Source: Prevotellaceae bacterium UBA6974 (GTDB lineage Bacteria; Bacteroidota; Bacteroidia; Bacteroidales; Bacteroidaceae). Taken from it: DNA of 64,000 nt. The notes beneath the pieces were generated by a model that was given only the letters and a program-made list of their open reading frames with translations, made no database searches and had not been told where the DNA came from. The position numbers and the translations under genes are program-made. Shown in pieces: positions 49,110-59,867 of the stretch (positions are counted from its first letter, which is position 1; each line of letters starts with the position of its first letter). The stretch is from contig DJYQ01000034.1 of the NCBI GenBank assembly GCA_002450165.1, forward strand, positions 4,108 to 68,107, given 5' to 3'.

Positions 49110-51293
49110 ATGTGTAACAGGATTAGTGTTTTATTGGTATCTTGTATGTTTTTTTCTATGTCGGCTATGGCGCAGGACAAGCAATTTACCTTGGACGAGT
49201 TGCTGGGAGGCGGTGACAGTTACTGGACGCTGAGGCCGGAAAACATATATACCGGCTGGTGGGGTGACATACCGTTCAGGACATCGGTCGAGGGTGTTAC
49301 CGAGATGAATACGGGAAATACATTGTGTACAGTCGAGGGTATAAACCAGAAACTGGGTGAGAAGGTGGCTTTCAGCGGGCATAACCTGACGTTCCCTTAT
49401 GCTGACAGGACGATAGTTGATTTTCGTAAGGGCTTGCGGCATATCCAGCTTGATTTTGAAAAAGGCGAAAAGGTTTTGGATGTAACCTTGCCCGCAGGTG
49501 CGATAAACATGGATTTTGACCGTGTTTCACGCAATACGGCTTTCTGCATCCAGGGTAACCTGTATGTTATGACTGCTGATGGCAGACAGATTGCTGTAAG
49601 TCAGGATGGCAGCGCCGATGGCAGCGAGGATATTGTGTATGGATGGAGCGTGCACCGTGATGAGTTTGGTATCCACAAGGGGACCTTCTGGTCTCCCGAC
49701 GGCAAGTACCTGGCATATTACCGCATGGATCAGTCAATGGTGCCCAACTATCCCCAGGTGGATATACATCCGCAGAAGGACTACAAGGGCGAAAACGGTT
49801 CGCGTATAGCTACGACCTATGCATGCCACTATCCTATGGCTGGTGAGAAGAGTCATGTTGTAAAGGTGGGTGTGTTTGACGTAGAAACGGGCAGGAATGT
49901 ATGGCTTGACCTGGAGGGTGAGCCTGAGGATTACCATACGAATATCTCGTGGTCGCCTGACTGCAAGACAATTTATATTTTTGAACTGAACAGGGATCAG
50001 AACGACATGCGGCTTGTCTCCTATGACGTTGCAACGGGCAAGTCCGTCAGGACTATACTGCAGGAGTGTGACAAGCGGTATGTCGAACCGCTTAATCCAT
50101 TGGAATTCCTTCCCTGGGACGATACCAAGGCTGTAATGCAGAGCCAGCGGGACGGTTACAATCACCTGTATCTGCTGGATGTCAGGACCGGAAACGTCAG
50201 GCAGCTGACCCGCGGCAAATGGGTGGTACAGAAATTTGTCGGTTTCAATACGGTGTCCAAGAGTCTGGTTTACCTGAGCAACGAGGCTGACCCGCGTACT
50301 TCGTGCCTGTACAGTGTCAGGACGGGTGGCGGCAGGCGCACGCTGATTGGAAAGGGCGAGGGCGTTTGCTACAATGCGTCGCTGAATGGTAGCGGAACGA
50401 GGGTTATACAGTGCTATACTGCTCCTGATGTTCCACGTAGCATCAACCTGCTGAGTACGACAACTGGCAAGGGACAGAATATCCTGACGGCTACGGATAC
50501 ATGGAAGGCTGGGGGATATGCCGTGCCGCAGTTCCGCAGTGGCAGCATCAAGGCTGCGGACGGCAAGACTGACCTGTATTACCGTATGGTACTGCCTGCA
50601 GATTTTGATGAAACCAAGAAGTATCCCACCATTGTTTATGTGTATGGCGGTCCGCATGCGCATCTGGTACAGTCCAGCTGGCATTGGGACAGCCGCGGTT
50701 GGGAAACGTACATGGCACAGAAGGGTTATATAACATTTGTCCTGGACAGCAGGGGCAGCGAATGGCGCGGACGTGACTTCGAGCAGGCTACGTTCCGCCA
50801 GCTTGGTTGCGTTGAGCGTGAGGATCAGTTCTGTGGTGTCGGTTTCCTGAAGTCCCTGCCTTACGTGGATGCTGACAGGATTGGTGTGCACGGGTGGAGC
50901 TTTGGTGGATTTATGACCATAAACATGATGCTCACTTACCCCGAGACTTTCAAGGTGGGTGTTGCAGGTGGGCCTGTGATTGACTGGAGCTATTACGAGG
51001 TTATGTATGGTGAGAGGTATATGGATACGCCTGAACGGAACCCCGAGGGGTATGAGAAATGCAACCTGAGGAACCGTGCAGCAGACCTGAAGGGACGCTT
51101 GCAGCTGATTATCGGATACAACGATCCGACATGTGTGCCGCAGCATTCGCTGTCCTTTATCCGTGCTTGCGAGGATGCTGGTACGCAGCCTGATTTCTTT
51201 GTCTATCCCGGTGGCGAGCACAATATGTACGGACGTGATGCGGTGCACCTGCATGAGAGGATTACGAGGTATTTTGAAGATTTTCTGAAATAG
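49110..51293 (+). CDS. Exported dipeptidyl peptidase IV (S9 family)
   Basis: A 727-residue serine peptidase. A signal peptide (about 1-21, ending SAMAQ) precedes an eight-bladed propeller (YLAYYRMDQS, FWSPDGKYLA) and an alpha/beta hydrolase domain with GWSFGG (Ser about 596), GYNDPT (Asp about 671) and GGEHNM (His about 703). It releases Xaa-Pro dipeptides in the periplasm or at the surface, useful for a proteolytic, peptide-fermenting lifestyle. Length fits bacterial DPP-IV. Confidence 0.92.
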   Translation: MCNRISVLLVSCMFFSMSAMAQDKQFTLDELLGGGDSYWTLRPENIYTGWWGDIPFRTSVEGVTEMNTGNTLCTVEGINQKLGEKVAFSGHNLTFPYADRTIVDFRKGLRHIQLDFEKGEKVLDVTLPAGAINMDFDRVSRNTAFCIQGNLYVMTADGRQIAVSQDGSADGSEDIVYGWSVHRDEFGIHKGTFWSPDGKYLAYYRMDQSMVPNYPQVDIHPQKDYKGENGSRIATTYACHYPMAGEKSHVVKVGVFDVETGRNVWLDLEGEPEDYHTNISWSPDCKTIYIFELNRDQNDMRLVSYDVATGKSVRTILQECDKRYVEPLNPLEFLPWDDTKAVMQSQRDGYNHLYLLDVRTGNVRQLTRGKWVVQKFVGFNTVSKSLVYLSNEADPRTSCLYSVRTGGGRRTLIGKGEGVCYNASLNGSGTRVIQCYTAPDVPRSINLLSTTTGKGQNILTATDTWKAGGYAVPQFRSGSIKAADGKTDLYYRMVLPADFDETKKYPTIVYVYGGPHAHLVQSSWHWDSRGWETYMAQKGYITFVLDSRGSEWRGRDFEQATFRQLGCVEREDQFCGVGFLKSLPYVDADRIGVHGWSFGGFMTINMMLTYPETFKVGVAGGPVIDWSYYEVMYGERYMDTPERNPEGYEKCNLRNRAADLKGRLQLIIGYNDPTCVPQHSLSFIRACEDAGTQPDFFVYPGGEHNMYGRDAVHLHERITRYFEDFLK

Positions 51294-51296
51294 AAT

Positions 51297-52571
51297 ATGG
51301 GATACAGGGTATTACTGCTCGGCTCTGGTGGCCGTGAACACGCTTTGGCATGGAAGATTGCACAAAGCCCCAAGTTGGACAAGTTGTTTATTGCTCCAGG
51401 CAATGCCGGTACATCGTCTGTGGGCGAGAATGTTGCTATTAAGGCGGATGATTTTGACCAGATCAGGAAACTGTGCCTGACGGAATCGGTCAACATGGTT
51501 GTCGTGGGACCAGAGAATCCGTTGGTCAAGGGGATATATGACTATTTCAAGGGAGACCCGGAACTGGCTGGCATTCCTGTGATTGGTCCGTCAGCTGCGG
51601 GTGCCGCGCTGGAGGGAAGCAAGGATTTTGCCAAGGGGTTTATGCAGCGCCATGGCATACCCACTGCGGCATACAGGACCTTTACCCCGGAAACTGTCCA
51701 GCAAGGAAAGGAGTTCCTGCGTACGCTGAATGCACCTTATGTGCTGAAGGCCGACGGGCTGTGTGCCGGAAAGGGTGTGCTGATACTGGATTCTGTTGAC
51801 GAGGCTGAGAGGGAGCTGGAGCAGATGCTGGGCGGAATGTTTGGCCAGGCTTCCAGCCGTGTCGTAATCGAGGAGTTCATGAGTGGTATAGAGTGTTCGG
51901 TGTTTGCCCTGACAGACGGCAAAGATTATGTAATACTGCCCGAGGCTAAGGATTACAAGCGTATTGGTGAGGGCGATACCGGACTGAATACCGGTGGAAT
52001 GGGAAGTGTGAGTCCTGTTCCGTTTGCTGACAGGGAGTGGATGCAGAAGGTCGAGGAGCGCATTGTGCGTCCGACGGTGGATGGGCTGAAGGCTGAGGGT
52101 ATCGAATACAGGGGCTTTATCTTCTTCGGGCTGATTAATGTTGACGGCAATCCCAAGGTTATCGAATACAACGTGCGCATGGGTGATCCCGAGACGGAGA
52201 CTGTCATGCTGCGTATCAAGAGCGACATAATGGATCTGTTCGAGGGTGTAGCTACGGGAACCCTTGCTGCCAGGAAGATTGAATTTGACCCTCGCAGTGC
52301 GGTGTGTGTAATGCTGGTGAGCGGAGGCTATCCGGGCAACTATGACAAGGGGTTCGAGATTTCTGGCATCGAGGATGTCAGGGGTAGCATAGTATTCCAT
52401 GCCGGTACTGCCGTAAGGGATAACCGTGTGGTAACCGACGGCGGGCGCGTGATAGCTGTAAGCTCGTATGGGCTGAACCTGGGCGAGGCTCTGGAGAAGA
52501 GCATGGGCGAGGCTGCCAAAATCAGTTTCGAGGGTAAGTATTTCCGCCGTGACATCGGACAGGATTTGTAA
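51297..52571 (+). CDS. purD: Phosphoribosylamine-glycine ligase
   Basis: A 424-residue ATP-grasp enzyme. It starts with [20 protein letters not shown], then [12 protein letters not shown] and [29 protein letters not shown] and [20 protein letters not shown] form the ATP-grasp core, with [13 protein letters not shown]. It catalyses the second step of purine biosynthesis. It starts 3 nt after the peptidase stop; both belong to a stable core operon that continues to the membrane genes. Confidence 0.95.
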   Translation: MGYRVLLLGSGGREHALAWKIAQSPKLDKLFIAPGNAGTSSVGENVAIKADDFDQIRKLCLTESVNMVVVGPENPLVKGIYDYFKGDPELAGIPVIGPSAAGAALEGSKDFAKGFMQRHGIPTAAYRTFTPETVQQGKEFLRTLNAPYVLKADGLCAGKGVLILDSVDEAERELEQMLGGMFGQASSRVVIEEFMSGIECSVFALTDGKDYVILPEAKDYKRIGEGDTGLNTGGMGSVSPVPFADREWMQKVEERIVRPTVDGLKAEGIEYRGFIFFGLINVDGNPKVIEYNVRMGDPETETVMLRIKSDIMDLFEGVATGTLAARKIEFDPRSAVCVMLVSGGYPGNYDKGFEISGIEDVRGSIVFHAGTAVRDNRVVTDGGRVIAVSSYGLNLGEALEKSMGEAAKISFEGKYFRRDIGQDL

Positions 52572-52599
52572 TACACGTTTCGTCAACGGGAGATAGATT

Positions 52600-53565
52600 G
52601 TGAGAAACAGCCGTTTGCAAAACCAGATAAGCGAAAGTGACTTTGTCCTGCCTGTGTGTGCAGTGGTAGCGGCAGTCTTGTGGCCCGTCAGGTGTAACCC
52701 GTTGTCTTATGACATGGGCGTCGCAACGGCCGTGTCACTGCTGGCGGCTGTGTTTACCACTTGTCTGATAATGGAGACGAACAGTGCCAACAGTCTGCTC
52801 AGGATACGTTCACGCATGGTTTCGACAGTGTGGGTAATGGGTATTTCGATGATGACGTTTGCCCATGATTTGTCGGTGACGTGGCTGGTCGTTCCGCTTA
52901 TTGCATTAAGTCATTACCTGTTGTTCAGGACATACCAGATGCACGAACCTGTAGGTTATTCGTTCCATATATTCTTCCTGCTGGGCACATCGATTCTGCT
53001 TATTCCGCAACTGTGCATACTGGTACCCTTGTATTTCTGGTATATGGCGATATTTATGCGCAGTCTTTCGTGGAGGGCATTATGGGCAGGTATCATAGGA
53101 CTTACCCTGCCGGTATGGTTTCTGGCAGGATGGTGTGTGGCTGAAGGTGACTTTGAACGTATTGTGAATGTGTACGACACAATTTCCGGCATGCAGACCT
53201 GGAATATGGATAACTACAAACCGTATATGACATGGTATAGCGTACAGACACTGACGTGGTTTTTTGTCACGTTTGTATCAGCTGTTGCTACAATACATTG
53301 CCTGTGGACTTATTACAATGACAAGATCCGGACCAGGATGTGCCTATATATATGTATAATGCAGCTCACGGCCGTATGGCTGTTGCTGTTGTGGCAGCCT
53401 GAGTTGTACAATGTGCTTATGCCACTGCTTATGCTTTGCTCTTGTACGGTAATTGCCCATTTCTTTGCATTGACGGGCTCCGTTGTCAGTAATCTGTTCT
53501 TTGTGCTTTCGGTTTTTGCCCTGGGTGCACTGACGTCAATCAACATGGGACTATGGAGGCTGTAA
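52600..53565 (+). CDS. Polytopic membrane protein of unknown function
   Basis: A 321-residue protein with about 9 hydrophobic helices (for example FHIFFLLGTSILLIPQLCIL and SLSWRALWAGIIGLTLPVWF). It begins at GTG 52600, 28 nt after purD. No family motif recognised. It overlaps the start of the DedA-like gene by one base (TAATG). The position between purD and a DedA-like protein may be conserved in relatives. Confidence 0.75.
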   Translation: MRNSRLQNQISESDFVLPVCAVVAAVLWPVRCNPLSYDMGVATAVSLLAAVFTTCLIMETNSANSLLRIRSRMVSTVWVMGISMMTFAHDLSVTWLVVPLIALSHYLLFRTYQMHEPVGYSFHIFFLLGTSILLIPQLCILVPLYFWYMAIFMRSLSWRALWAGIIGLTLPVWFLAGWCVAEGDFERIVNVYDTISGMQTWNMDNYKPYMTWYSVQTLTWFFVTFVSAVATIHCLWTYYNDKIRTRMCLYICIMQLTAVWLLLLWQPELYNVLMPLLMLCSCTVIAHFFALTGSVVSNLFFVLSVFALGALTSINMGLWRL

Positions 53566-54008
53566 TGCATATTCTGGAGGGTTATGGGTACTGGGGGATG
53601 ACCATTGCGGCGTTCTTGGCGGGTAGCATATTCCCGTTCAGCAGCGAGGCAGTGATGGTCAGCCTGCAGCTTGCGGGGCTCGAACCCTGGCCGTTGTTCC
53701 TTTCTGCCTCGGCAGGAAATGTTGCTGGCAGTATGTTCAACTACTACGTGGGGACACTGGGCAGGCTGGAGTGGATAGAGAGGTACCTGCATATAAAACG
53801 TGATAAGGTCCTGAGGGCACAGGCGTGGATGGAGAATCGCGGGGTATGGATGGGAACGCTGTGTTTCCTGCCTGTCATAGGCAGTGCGCTGAGTGTTGCC
53901 ATGGGCTATATGAGGGCAAATCCGTACAAGTCGTTTATCGCCATATCGATAGGCAAAACTGCAAGGTATGCCGTATTGATACTGGTGACGTACTATCTGC
54001 AGGACTGA
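53565..54008 (+). CDS. DedA/SNARE-associated (YqaA-like) membrane protein
   Basis: A 147-residue protein from ATG 53565, with the GGAGG ribosome site 5 nt before. MHILEGYGYWGMTIAAFLAG, then FPFSSEAVM and NYYVGTLGRLE, and a later FLPVIGSALSVAMGYMR-like re-entrant helix match small YqaA/DedA proteins implicated in lipid (undecaprenyl phosphate/PE) scrambling. Usually about 150 residues. Membrane-embedded. Confidence 0.82.
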   Translation: MHILEGYGYWGMTIAAFLAGSIFPFSSEAVMVSLQLAGLEPWPLFLSASAGNVAGSMFNYYVGTLGRLEWIERYLHIKRDKVLRAQAWMENRGVWMGTLCFLPVIGSALSVAMGYMRANPYKSFIAISIGKTARYAVLILVTYYLQD

Positions 54009-54066
54009 CAGCGGCGGGATTGGAAAGAAAATAATGTATGAATCAATATAATTAAAACAAACTGAA

Positions 54067-57000
54067 ATGAAACAGTTCAGACTGATTGACACCCTTATGG
54101 GCTGGCTTACATTCGGTATAGCTGCATTCGTATATTGCAGCACTATCGAGCCTACTGCCAGTTTCTGGGATTGTCCCGAGTTTATCACTACGGCTTACAA
54201 GCTGGAGGTAGGACATCCGCCAGGCGCACCGTTCTTTATGCTTACGGCCAACCTTTTCACTCAGTTGGTCAGCGATCCGGCACTTGTTGCCAAGATGGTA
54301 AATATGATGAGTGCGCTGTTCTCTGCCGCATGTATCATGTTCCTCTTCTGGAGTATCAGCCATCTTACGCGCAAGCTGGTAGGTGAGGACGGGCAGGTCA
54401 GAACCCTGGCGCAGTGTGTGACGGTCGAGGCGGCTGCCCTGACCGGAGCGTTGGTATATACTTTCTCAGACACTTTCTGGTACTCAGCAGTCGAGGGTGA
54501 GGTGTATGCCTATTCGAGCCTGTTCACGGCGGTGGTATTCTGGCTCATGCTCAAATGGGAGGACCATGCTGACGAGCCGCACAGTGACCGTTGGATTATC
54601 CTGATATCATATCTTACGGGTCTGAGCATAGGTGTGCATCTGCTGAATCTGCTGTGTCTGCCTGCTCTGGTGCTCGTGTGGTATTACCGTAAATATCAGT
54701 ATCCTACGTTCAAGGGCAGTCTTGTCGCACTTGTAGGCAGTTTCGTGCTTATCGCAGCCGTGCTGTATGGCATAGTACCTGGTATTGTGAAAGTTGGCGG
54801 CTGGTTTGAGCTGTTCTTCGTAAACCAGCTGGGCATGTCCTTCAACTCGGGAATGTATGTCTATATAGCCGTGCTTATCGTTACGGTGATTTCTGCCATA
54901 TATGCGACGGTCAGGGCCAATGATGCCGCTGCCAACGGTAACTCGCCCGAGGATATTAAACGTCAGGCAGGCTCGCGTATGTTCGCAAATATAGCATTCG
55001 TTGCCAGCATAGGTATGCTGGGTATTCCGTTCTACGGATACGGGCTGTCCAGTGTCCTGATAGGCATATTGGTCATTGCCGTCATCCTTGCTATACTGTT
55101 TGTCCGTCGGGACGGTAAGTACATGGTATCTACACGACTGATGAACACATCGCTGCTGTGTATGCTGATGATAATGGTCGGATACAGTTCCTATGCGGTA
55201 ATCGTAATCCGCTCGTCTGCAAATACACCGATGGACCAGAATTCGCCCGAGGATATCTTCACCCTGGGCAGCTATCTGAGCCGCGACCAGTACGGTGACC
55301 GTCCGTTGCTGTATGGCAATCCGTATTCGGCACCTGTTGCGATGAAGGTTCAGGGCGAATACTACGTACCTGTTGCCGAGGAGGGTGCTCCTGAGTATCA
55401 GCGTGTAGAAAAACGCGATTCCACCGAGCCTGACAGGTACGAACTGATTGGTCACAAGCAGAAATACGTATATACGTACAATATGCTTTTCCCCCGTATG
55501 TATTCGGACCGCCATGCCAAGGCGTACGAGGATTGGATGGGCGGTATCAAGGGAAATATGGTAGAAATAGAACGTGCAGGGGAGAGGCATCAGATCAAGG
55601 TTCCGACGTTCTTCGAAAACATCTATTTCTTCATGTCCTACCAGGTTAATTTCATGTACTGGAGATACTTTATGTGGAATTTCTCGGGCCGCCAGAACGA
55701 CATTCAGGGTAATGGCGAACTGGAGCATGGAAACTGGCTGACGGGTATCTCGTTCATCGACAATATGCGCCTGGGCGATCAGGACATGTTGCCTACCGAG
55801 CTGAAGAATAACAAGGGACACAATGTGTTCTATGCCCTACCACTTATACTGGGTCTTATCGGATTCTTCTGGCAGGTGAACAAGCGCTCGAAGTATAACG
55901 GATTGATGGTTGACGAGGGTGTTAAGCAGTTCTGGGTGGTATTCTTCCTGTTCTTCATGACAGGTCTGGCCATTGTCATATACCTGAATCAGACACCTAT
56001 GCAGCCGCGTGAACGTGATTACGCCTATGCCGGTTCGTTCTATGCTTTTGCCATCTGGTGCGGACTGGGTGTTGCTGCAATCAGTGACATGCTGAACAAT
56101 ACCATCCTGCGCAAACGTGCCCTGGGCAGTGCCCTAATCAGCTGTGCCTGCGTACTGGTTCCCGTTCAGATGGCTTCGCAGACGTGGGACGACCATGACC
56201 GCAGTGCAAGATATACATGCCGTGATTTCGGACAGAACTATCTGCAGTCACTGGACAAGGGGTGCTATCCCATTATCTTTACCAACGGAGACAATGATAC
56301 CTTCCCGCTGTGGTACAACCAGGAGACTGAGGGCTTCCGTACCGATGCCCGCGTATGTAACCTGTCGTACCTGCAGACGGACTGGTACATTGACCAGATG
56401 AAGCGCCCTGCATACGATTCGCCCTCGGTGCCTATTTCGTGGAAGCGTATCCAGTATGTATCGGGCACTCGCGAAGGCGTGCAGGTACGTCCGGGTACTA
56501 TCGAGAAGGTGATGGAGTATTACAGGGATGAACCTGATGTGCTGCGCGACCTTCTGGGTGACAATCCGTATGAACTGAGGAATATCATCGACAAGTGGAT
56601 ACTGAACGACAATCCGGATTTCCAGATTATCCCCACTGACTCCATTGTCATGACGGTTGACAAGGATGCCGTGAGAAAGAGCGGAATGATGATAGCGGCT
56701 GATTCGATTCCGGATGTAATGCACATCAGTCTCAAGGGTAAGCGTGCTGTGTACAAGAGCGAGCTGATGATATACGAGATGCTGTGCCGGACCAACTGGA
56801 CACGTCCATTGTATATCGCATGTACGGTGGGTTCGGATAACTATGGTTCCCTGGGGGACAATTTCGTGCGCGAGGGTCTGGTTGACCGCATTACGCCGTT
56901 CAACACGGCTGCCAGCGGCAAGACGATAGATACGCGCAGGATGTATGACAACCTGATGACTAAGTTCCGTTTTGGCGGCATCAGCAACCCTGACATATAC

Positions 57001-57450
57001 CTTGACGAGACGATACTGCGTATGTGCTACACTCACAGACGTCAGTTTGCAACCCTTGCCAAGCAGCTTTTGGCTGAGGGTAATTCGAATCTTGCGCTAA
57101 AGGTCGTGGAGCGTGCTGCCAAGGAAATTCCTTCGACTACGGTTCCGCACAATTATATGGGTGGCAGTATGGACCTTGCCAATGCCTGGCTTGTACTGGG
57201 GTACAAGGACAAGGCAGGGGAGATAATCCTGGACCTTGCCCGTAATGCCAGCGAGTATCTCGCCTGGTATGCTTCGCTCAGCCCCAGGATGCGGAATATG
57301 TCCAAGCAGGATATCGTGTACAACCTGTACCAGCTGAACAATGCTACAGAGTCGTTGCGTGGGGCAGGTTCGGACAAGGCTGAGGAATATGCTCGCAAGC
57401 TTGATATGTACACCGGCATCTTCCAGAACCTCCTGTACGAGACTGAGTAG
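54067..57450 (+). CDS. DUF2723 membrane protein (TMEM260-like, putative protein O-glycosyltransferase)
   Basis: An 1127-residue protein. The N-terminal about 450 residues hold many transmembrane helices, starting with the DUF2723 signature (GIAAFVYCSTIEPTASFWDC, then PEFITTAYKLEVGHPPGAPF). YLNQTPMQPRERDYAYAGSF is also diagnostic. DUF2723 is related to mammalian TMEM260, an O-mannosyltransferase, so a periplasmic glycosyl transfer to proteins is plausible for Bacteroidota O-glycosylation. The C-terminal domain (about 700-1127) is periplasmic. Confidence 0.85.
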   Translation: MKQFRLIDTLMGWLTFGIAAFVYCSTIEPTASFWDCPEFITTAYKLEVGHPPGAPFFMLTANLFTQLVSDPALVAKMVNMMSALFSAACIMFLFWSISHLTRKLVGEDGQVRTLAQCVTVEAAALTGALVYTFSDTFWYSAVEGEVYAYSSLFTAVVFWLMLKWEDHADEPHSDRWIILISYLTGLSIGVHLLNLLCLPALVLVWYYRKYQYPTFKGSLVALVGSFVLIAAVLYGIVPGIVKVGGWFELFFVNQLGMSFNSGMYVYIAVLIVTVISAIYATVRANDAAANGNSPEDIKRQAGSRMFANIAFVASIGMLGIPFYGYGLSSVLIGILVIAVILAILFVRRDGKYMVSTRLMNTSLLCMLMIMVGYSSYAVIVIRSSANTPMDQNSPEDIFTLGSYLSRDQYGDRPLLYGNPYSAPVAMKVQGEYYVPVAEEGAPEYQRVEKRDSTEPDRYELIGHKQKYVYTYNMLFPRMYSDRHAKAYEDWMGGIKGNMVEIERAGERHQIKVPTFFENIYFFMSYQVNFMYWRYFMWNFSGRQNDIQGNGELEHGNWLTGISFIDNMRLGDQDMLPTELKNNKGHNVFYALPLILGLIGFFWQVNKRSKYNGLMVDEGVKQFWVVFFLFFMTGLAIVIYLNQTPMQPRERDYAYAGSFYAFAIWCGLGVAAISDMLNNTILRKRALGSALISCACVLVPVQMASQTWDDHDRSARYTCRDFGQNYLQSLDKGCYPIIFTNGDNDTFPLWYNQETEGFRTDARVCNLSYLQTDWYIDQMKRPAYDSPSVPISWKRIQYVSGTREGVQVRPGTIEKVMEYYRDEPDVLRDLLGDNPYELRNIIDKWILNDNPDFQIIPTDSIVMTVDKDAVRKSGMMIAADSIPDVMHISLKGKRAVYKSELMIYEMLCRTNWTRPLYIACTVGSDNYGSLGDNFVREGLVDRITPFNTAASGKTIDTRRMYDNLMTKFRFGGISNPDIYLDETILRMCYTHRRQFATLAKQLLAEGNSNLALKVVERAAKEIPSTTVPHNYMGGSMDLANAWLVLGYKDKAGEIILDLARNASEYLAWYASLSPRMRNMSKQDIVYNLYQLNNATESLRGAGSDKAEEYARKLDMYTGIFQNLLYETE

Positions 57451-57452
57451 AT

Positions 57453-58079
57453 ATGCTTGTCGAACGTCCGGCAACCATCCTGCGGCAGGTCTATCCGCAG
57501 GCTTTGTGGAGGATGAACCATCGTCAAAGATCTGTTTATCTGACCTTTGACGATGGTCCTATTCCGCAGGCTACCCCGTTTGTGCTTGATGTTCTGGACA
57601 AGTCTGGCGTAAAGGCCACCTTTTTCATGGTAGGCGAGAATGCCGTCCGTTATCCTTATCTCCTGACCGATGTCCGCAATCGCGGTCACAGGGTGGGGAA
57701 CCATACCTACAATCATCTTGGCGGCTTGCAGTCATTCGGCAACCGGTACATGGAGAATGTGCTGAAGGCTGAGGAGATACTGCAGACAGGCAGGCTTTTC
57801 CGTCCCCCTCACGGCTGGATGAGCCACTTGCAATACCGCCGCATGCTAAGGGATTCGTGGCAGGTAGTAATGTGGGATGTGCTGACAAGGGACTATGACG
57901 GCAGTGTCGGTCCTGACGGGATATTCGGCAACGTACGTAAATATACCCGCCCGGGCAGTATCATAACATTCCATGACAGCCTGAAGAGTATTGGCAAACT
58001 GCGTATCGTGCTTCCGGACATCATTACATGGCTAAAGGACCAGGGCTACACCTTTGAAGTGTTAGGTGATACGGATTAA
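57453..58079 (+). CDS. Polysaccharide deacetylase (NodB-like)
   Basis: A 208-residue protein. TFDDGPIPQ (about 30-38), GNHTYNHLGG (about 82-91, zinc His pair), RPPHGWM (about 117-123) and ITFHDS (about 169-174) are the five-motif set of CE4 deacetylases. No signal peptide is obvious, which is unusual for cell-envelope deacetylases. It starts 2 nt after the DUF2723 gene, so the two are transcribed together. Confidence 0.9.
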   Translation: MLVERPATILRQVYPQALWRMNHRQRSVYLTFDDGPIPQATPFVLDVLDKSGVKATFFMVGENAVRYPYLLTDVRNRGHRVGNHTYNHLGGLQSFGNRYMENVLKAEEILQTGRLFRPPHGWMSHLQYRRMLRDSWQVVMWDVLTRDYDGSVGPDGIFGNVRKYTRPGSIITFHDSLKSIGKLRIVLPDIITWLKDQGYTFEVLGDTD

Positions 58080-58119
58080 TGGAATTATGAATTGTGCATT
58101 AACAATTATGAATTAAGAA

Positions 58120-58746
58120 ATGCTTTCGCCGTATCTGAATCCAAATGTTATCGAGGCAGGCTGTGACGAGGCCGGGCGCGGGTGCCTTGCAGGGCCGGTA
58201 TTTGCAGCAGCCGTAATTCTGCCGCCTGATATATGCGACAGATGTCCCGATTTGGCAATGGGGCTGAACGATTCCAAACAGCTGAGCGAGAAGCAACGCT
58301 ACGCATTGCGCGAACTGGTCGAGGGAAATGCCGTGGCATGGGCCATAGGCATGATGGACAACCGCGAGATAGACAAGTATAATATCCTGCGCTCGAGCAT
58401 AATGTCCATGCATCGGGCCCTGGACCGACTTTCGGTACAGCCGCAGCATGTCATCGTGGACGGCAACCGTTTCCTGTCATGGGGTGGGGGCGTACCCTAT
58501 ACTACCGTTGTCAAGGGTGACGCCAAATATATGAGCATTGCCGCAGCCAGCATTCTGGCCAAAACCTACCGTGACGATTTCATGCTGGACATACACCGGC
58601 AATATCCGATGTATGGATGGAACCGGAACAAGGGATACCCAACCAAAGAGCATCGTCAAGCGATACGGCAACATGGCGCAACACCGTATCATCGCATGAC
58701 CTTCAACCTGCTGGGCGAAAGTCTCCAGATGGAGTTTGATTTCTGA
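58120..58746 (+). CDS. rnhB: Ribonuclease HII
   Basis: A 208-residue enzyme. IEAGCDEAGRGCLAGPVFAA (11-30, catalytic Asp-Glu), DSKQLSEKQR, VDGNRFL and KGDAKYMSIAAASILAKTYR (about 130-149) are conserved RnhB motifs. It removes RNA from RNA-DNA hybrids and misincorporated ribonucleotides. The 40-nt spacer upstream contains an AATTATGAATT phrase of the intergenic repeat type. Confidence 0.93.
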   Translation: MLSPYLNPNVIEAGCDEAGRGCLAGPVFAAAVILPPDICDRCPDLAMGLNDSKQLSEKQRYALRELVEGNAVAWAIGMMDNREIDKYNILRSSIMSMHRALDRLSVQPQHVIVDGNRFLSWGGGVPYTTVVKGDAKYMSIAAASILAKTYRDDFMLDIHRQYPMYGWNRNKGYPTKEHRQAIRQHGATPYHRMTFNLLGESLQMEFDF

Positions 58747-58780
58747 CCTGCCCTGCGGTCGGGTGTGTGTGGGCCTTTAT

Positions 58781-59641
58781 TCAGTAGAAATAGCGTGGAA
58801 CAAACCAGTAGGCAATCCTGTTAAGTACCGGAATACCGTCGTTGACGCGCTCCAGCAGGATGTATTTCTCCAGTCCTTCGACAGACAGGCATACAAGGTC
58901 GTCTGTGAGCCAGATGGGTTTGGTCGGAACGACTGATACATTGTCGGTGAATGAACCGTCAGCAAGGTATTTGATTGAGTTGAACTGTCCTATGATGGTA
59001 AGTTCGGTGTCCAGGGTCAGTAGCCAGTGAGTGGGGGTAAAAACGTAGAATCTCTTGTTGAACAAAGGGCTTTGGGGATATTTGTTCCTGACTGAATCAA
59101 TCTTGCTCTTGTTCAGGGATAATGCATTGCCCAGGGTGCGCCATGTTCCTATGATGCGGTTCTTCTTGTCCGGTTTCTGCAATTTCGTTATTGCGTCAAA
59201 GATGATTTTTCCGTCCTGGGAGAATTTTCCTGCCTGATATTTTTCAACACACCATTCGTTAGGTACATAGTATGGGAACATCTTGTGGTATCCGGCTTCT
59301 TCCCTGACCCACCATTTCAGTGTGAATCCCTTTTTGCTGCTGTCGTATATCAGGTCGGATTTGTCTGCTTGATATGCAGGGGTGGCACCTGTGTAGTTGT
59401 ACACCTTGTTCCGGCTGAAATTGAACCAGTGCGTGGCATTGTCCACAACAATGTTGAGCGTGATGCTGTCCGTGCACACCTTGTACTGGTCCTTGCAGTC
59501 AGTTACCGTAGCTTTCGAGCTCTGTACCGATGTCAGTTTGTAGATGCCGCGCGGATTGCCTTTCTGACACATGCCGGATTGCGGTGCAAAGGCCATAGTC
59601 GCGGTGACAGCCGCTATTATCATGGATTTCATTATTTTCAT
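58781..59641 (-). CDS. Exported DUF4488-like protein
   Basis: A 286-residue protein from ATG 59641. Signal peptide about 1-25 (MKSMIIAAVTATMAFAPQSG). NPRGIYKLTSV and a later RIIGTWRTLG are two similar lipocalin-like half repeats, as in DUF4488 proteins. It converges with rnhB (34 nt between stops). Function unknown. Confidence 0.75.
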   Translation of the reverse strand: MKIMKSMIIAAVTATMAFAPQSGMCQKGNPRGIYKLTSVQSSKATVTDCKDQYKVCTDSITLNIVVDNATHWFNFSRNKVYNYTGATPAYQADKSDLIYDSSKKGFTLKWWVREEAGYHKMFPYYVPNEWCVEKYQAGKFSQDGKIIFDAITKLQKPDKKNRIIGTWRTLGNALSLNKSKIDSVRNKYPQSPLFNKRFYVFTPTHWLLTLDTELTIIGQFNSIKYLADGSFTDNVSVVPTKPIWLTDDLVCLSVEGLEKYILLERVNDGIPVLNRIAYWFVPRYFY

Positions 59642-59826
59642 ATTCTTCCTATTCCATATTATATATGATACACAATTTTGCGTTGTAAAAGTAGGAAAAA
59701 TCATTTGATTTTACAAAATATCGCGGAGGGATTTGAGGATTCAGTATAAAAACTCAATGTGTTAAATAAGGTTAACGTATTGTCTTTCTTAATTTATTGT
59801 GTCGGACTTGGGACACACGACTGCCG

Positions 59827-59834
59827 TATCTTTG
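59827..59834 (+). promoter_or_regulatory. -7 element TATCTTTG for the small membrane protein gene
   Basis: Perfect TAnnTTTG 33 nt before ATG 59868. A -33 element is not convincing. Confidence 0.55.
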
Positions 59835-59867
59835 CGGTGGAATTAAACTTTAACACATATCATTACT

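Noticed and set aside
49734..51254. 506-codon minus-strand frame opposite the DPP-IV gene
   Set aside because: Shadow produced by high G/C third positions of a gene with signal peptide and intact catalytic triad.
54607..55821. 404-codon minus-strand frame opposite the DUF2723 gene
   Set aside because: Antisense shadow of a strongly supported membrane-protein gene.
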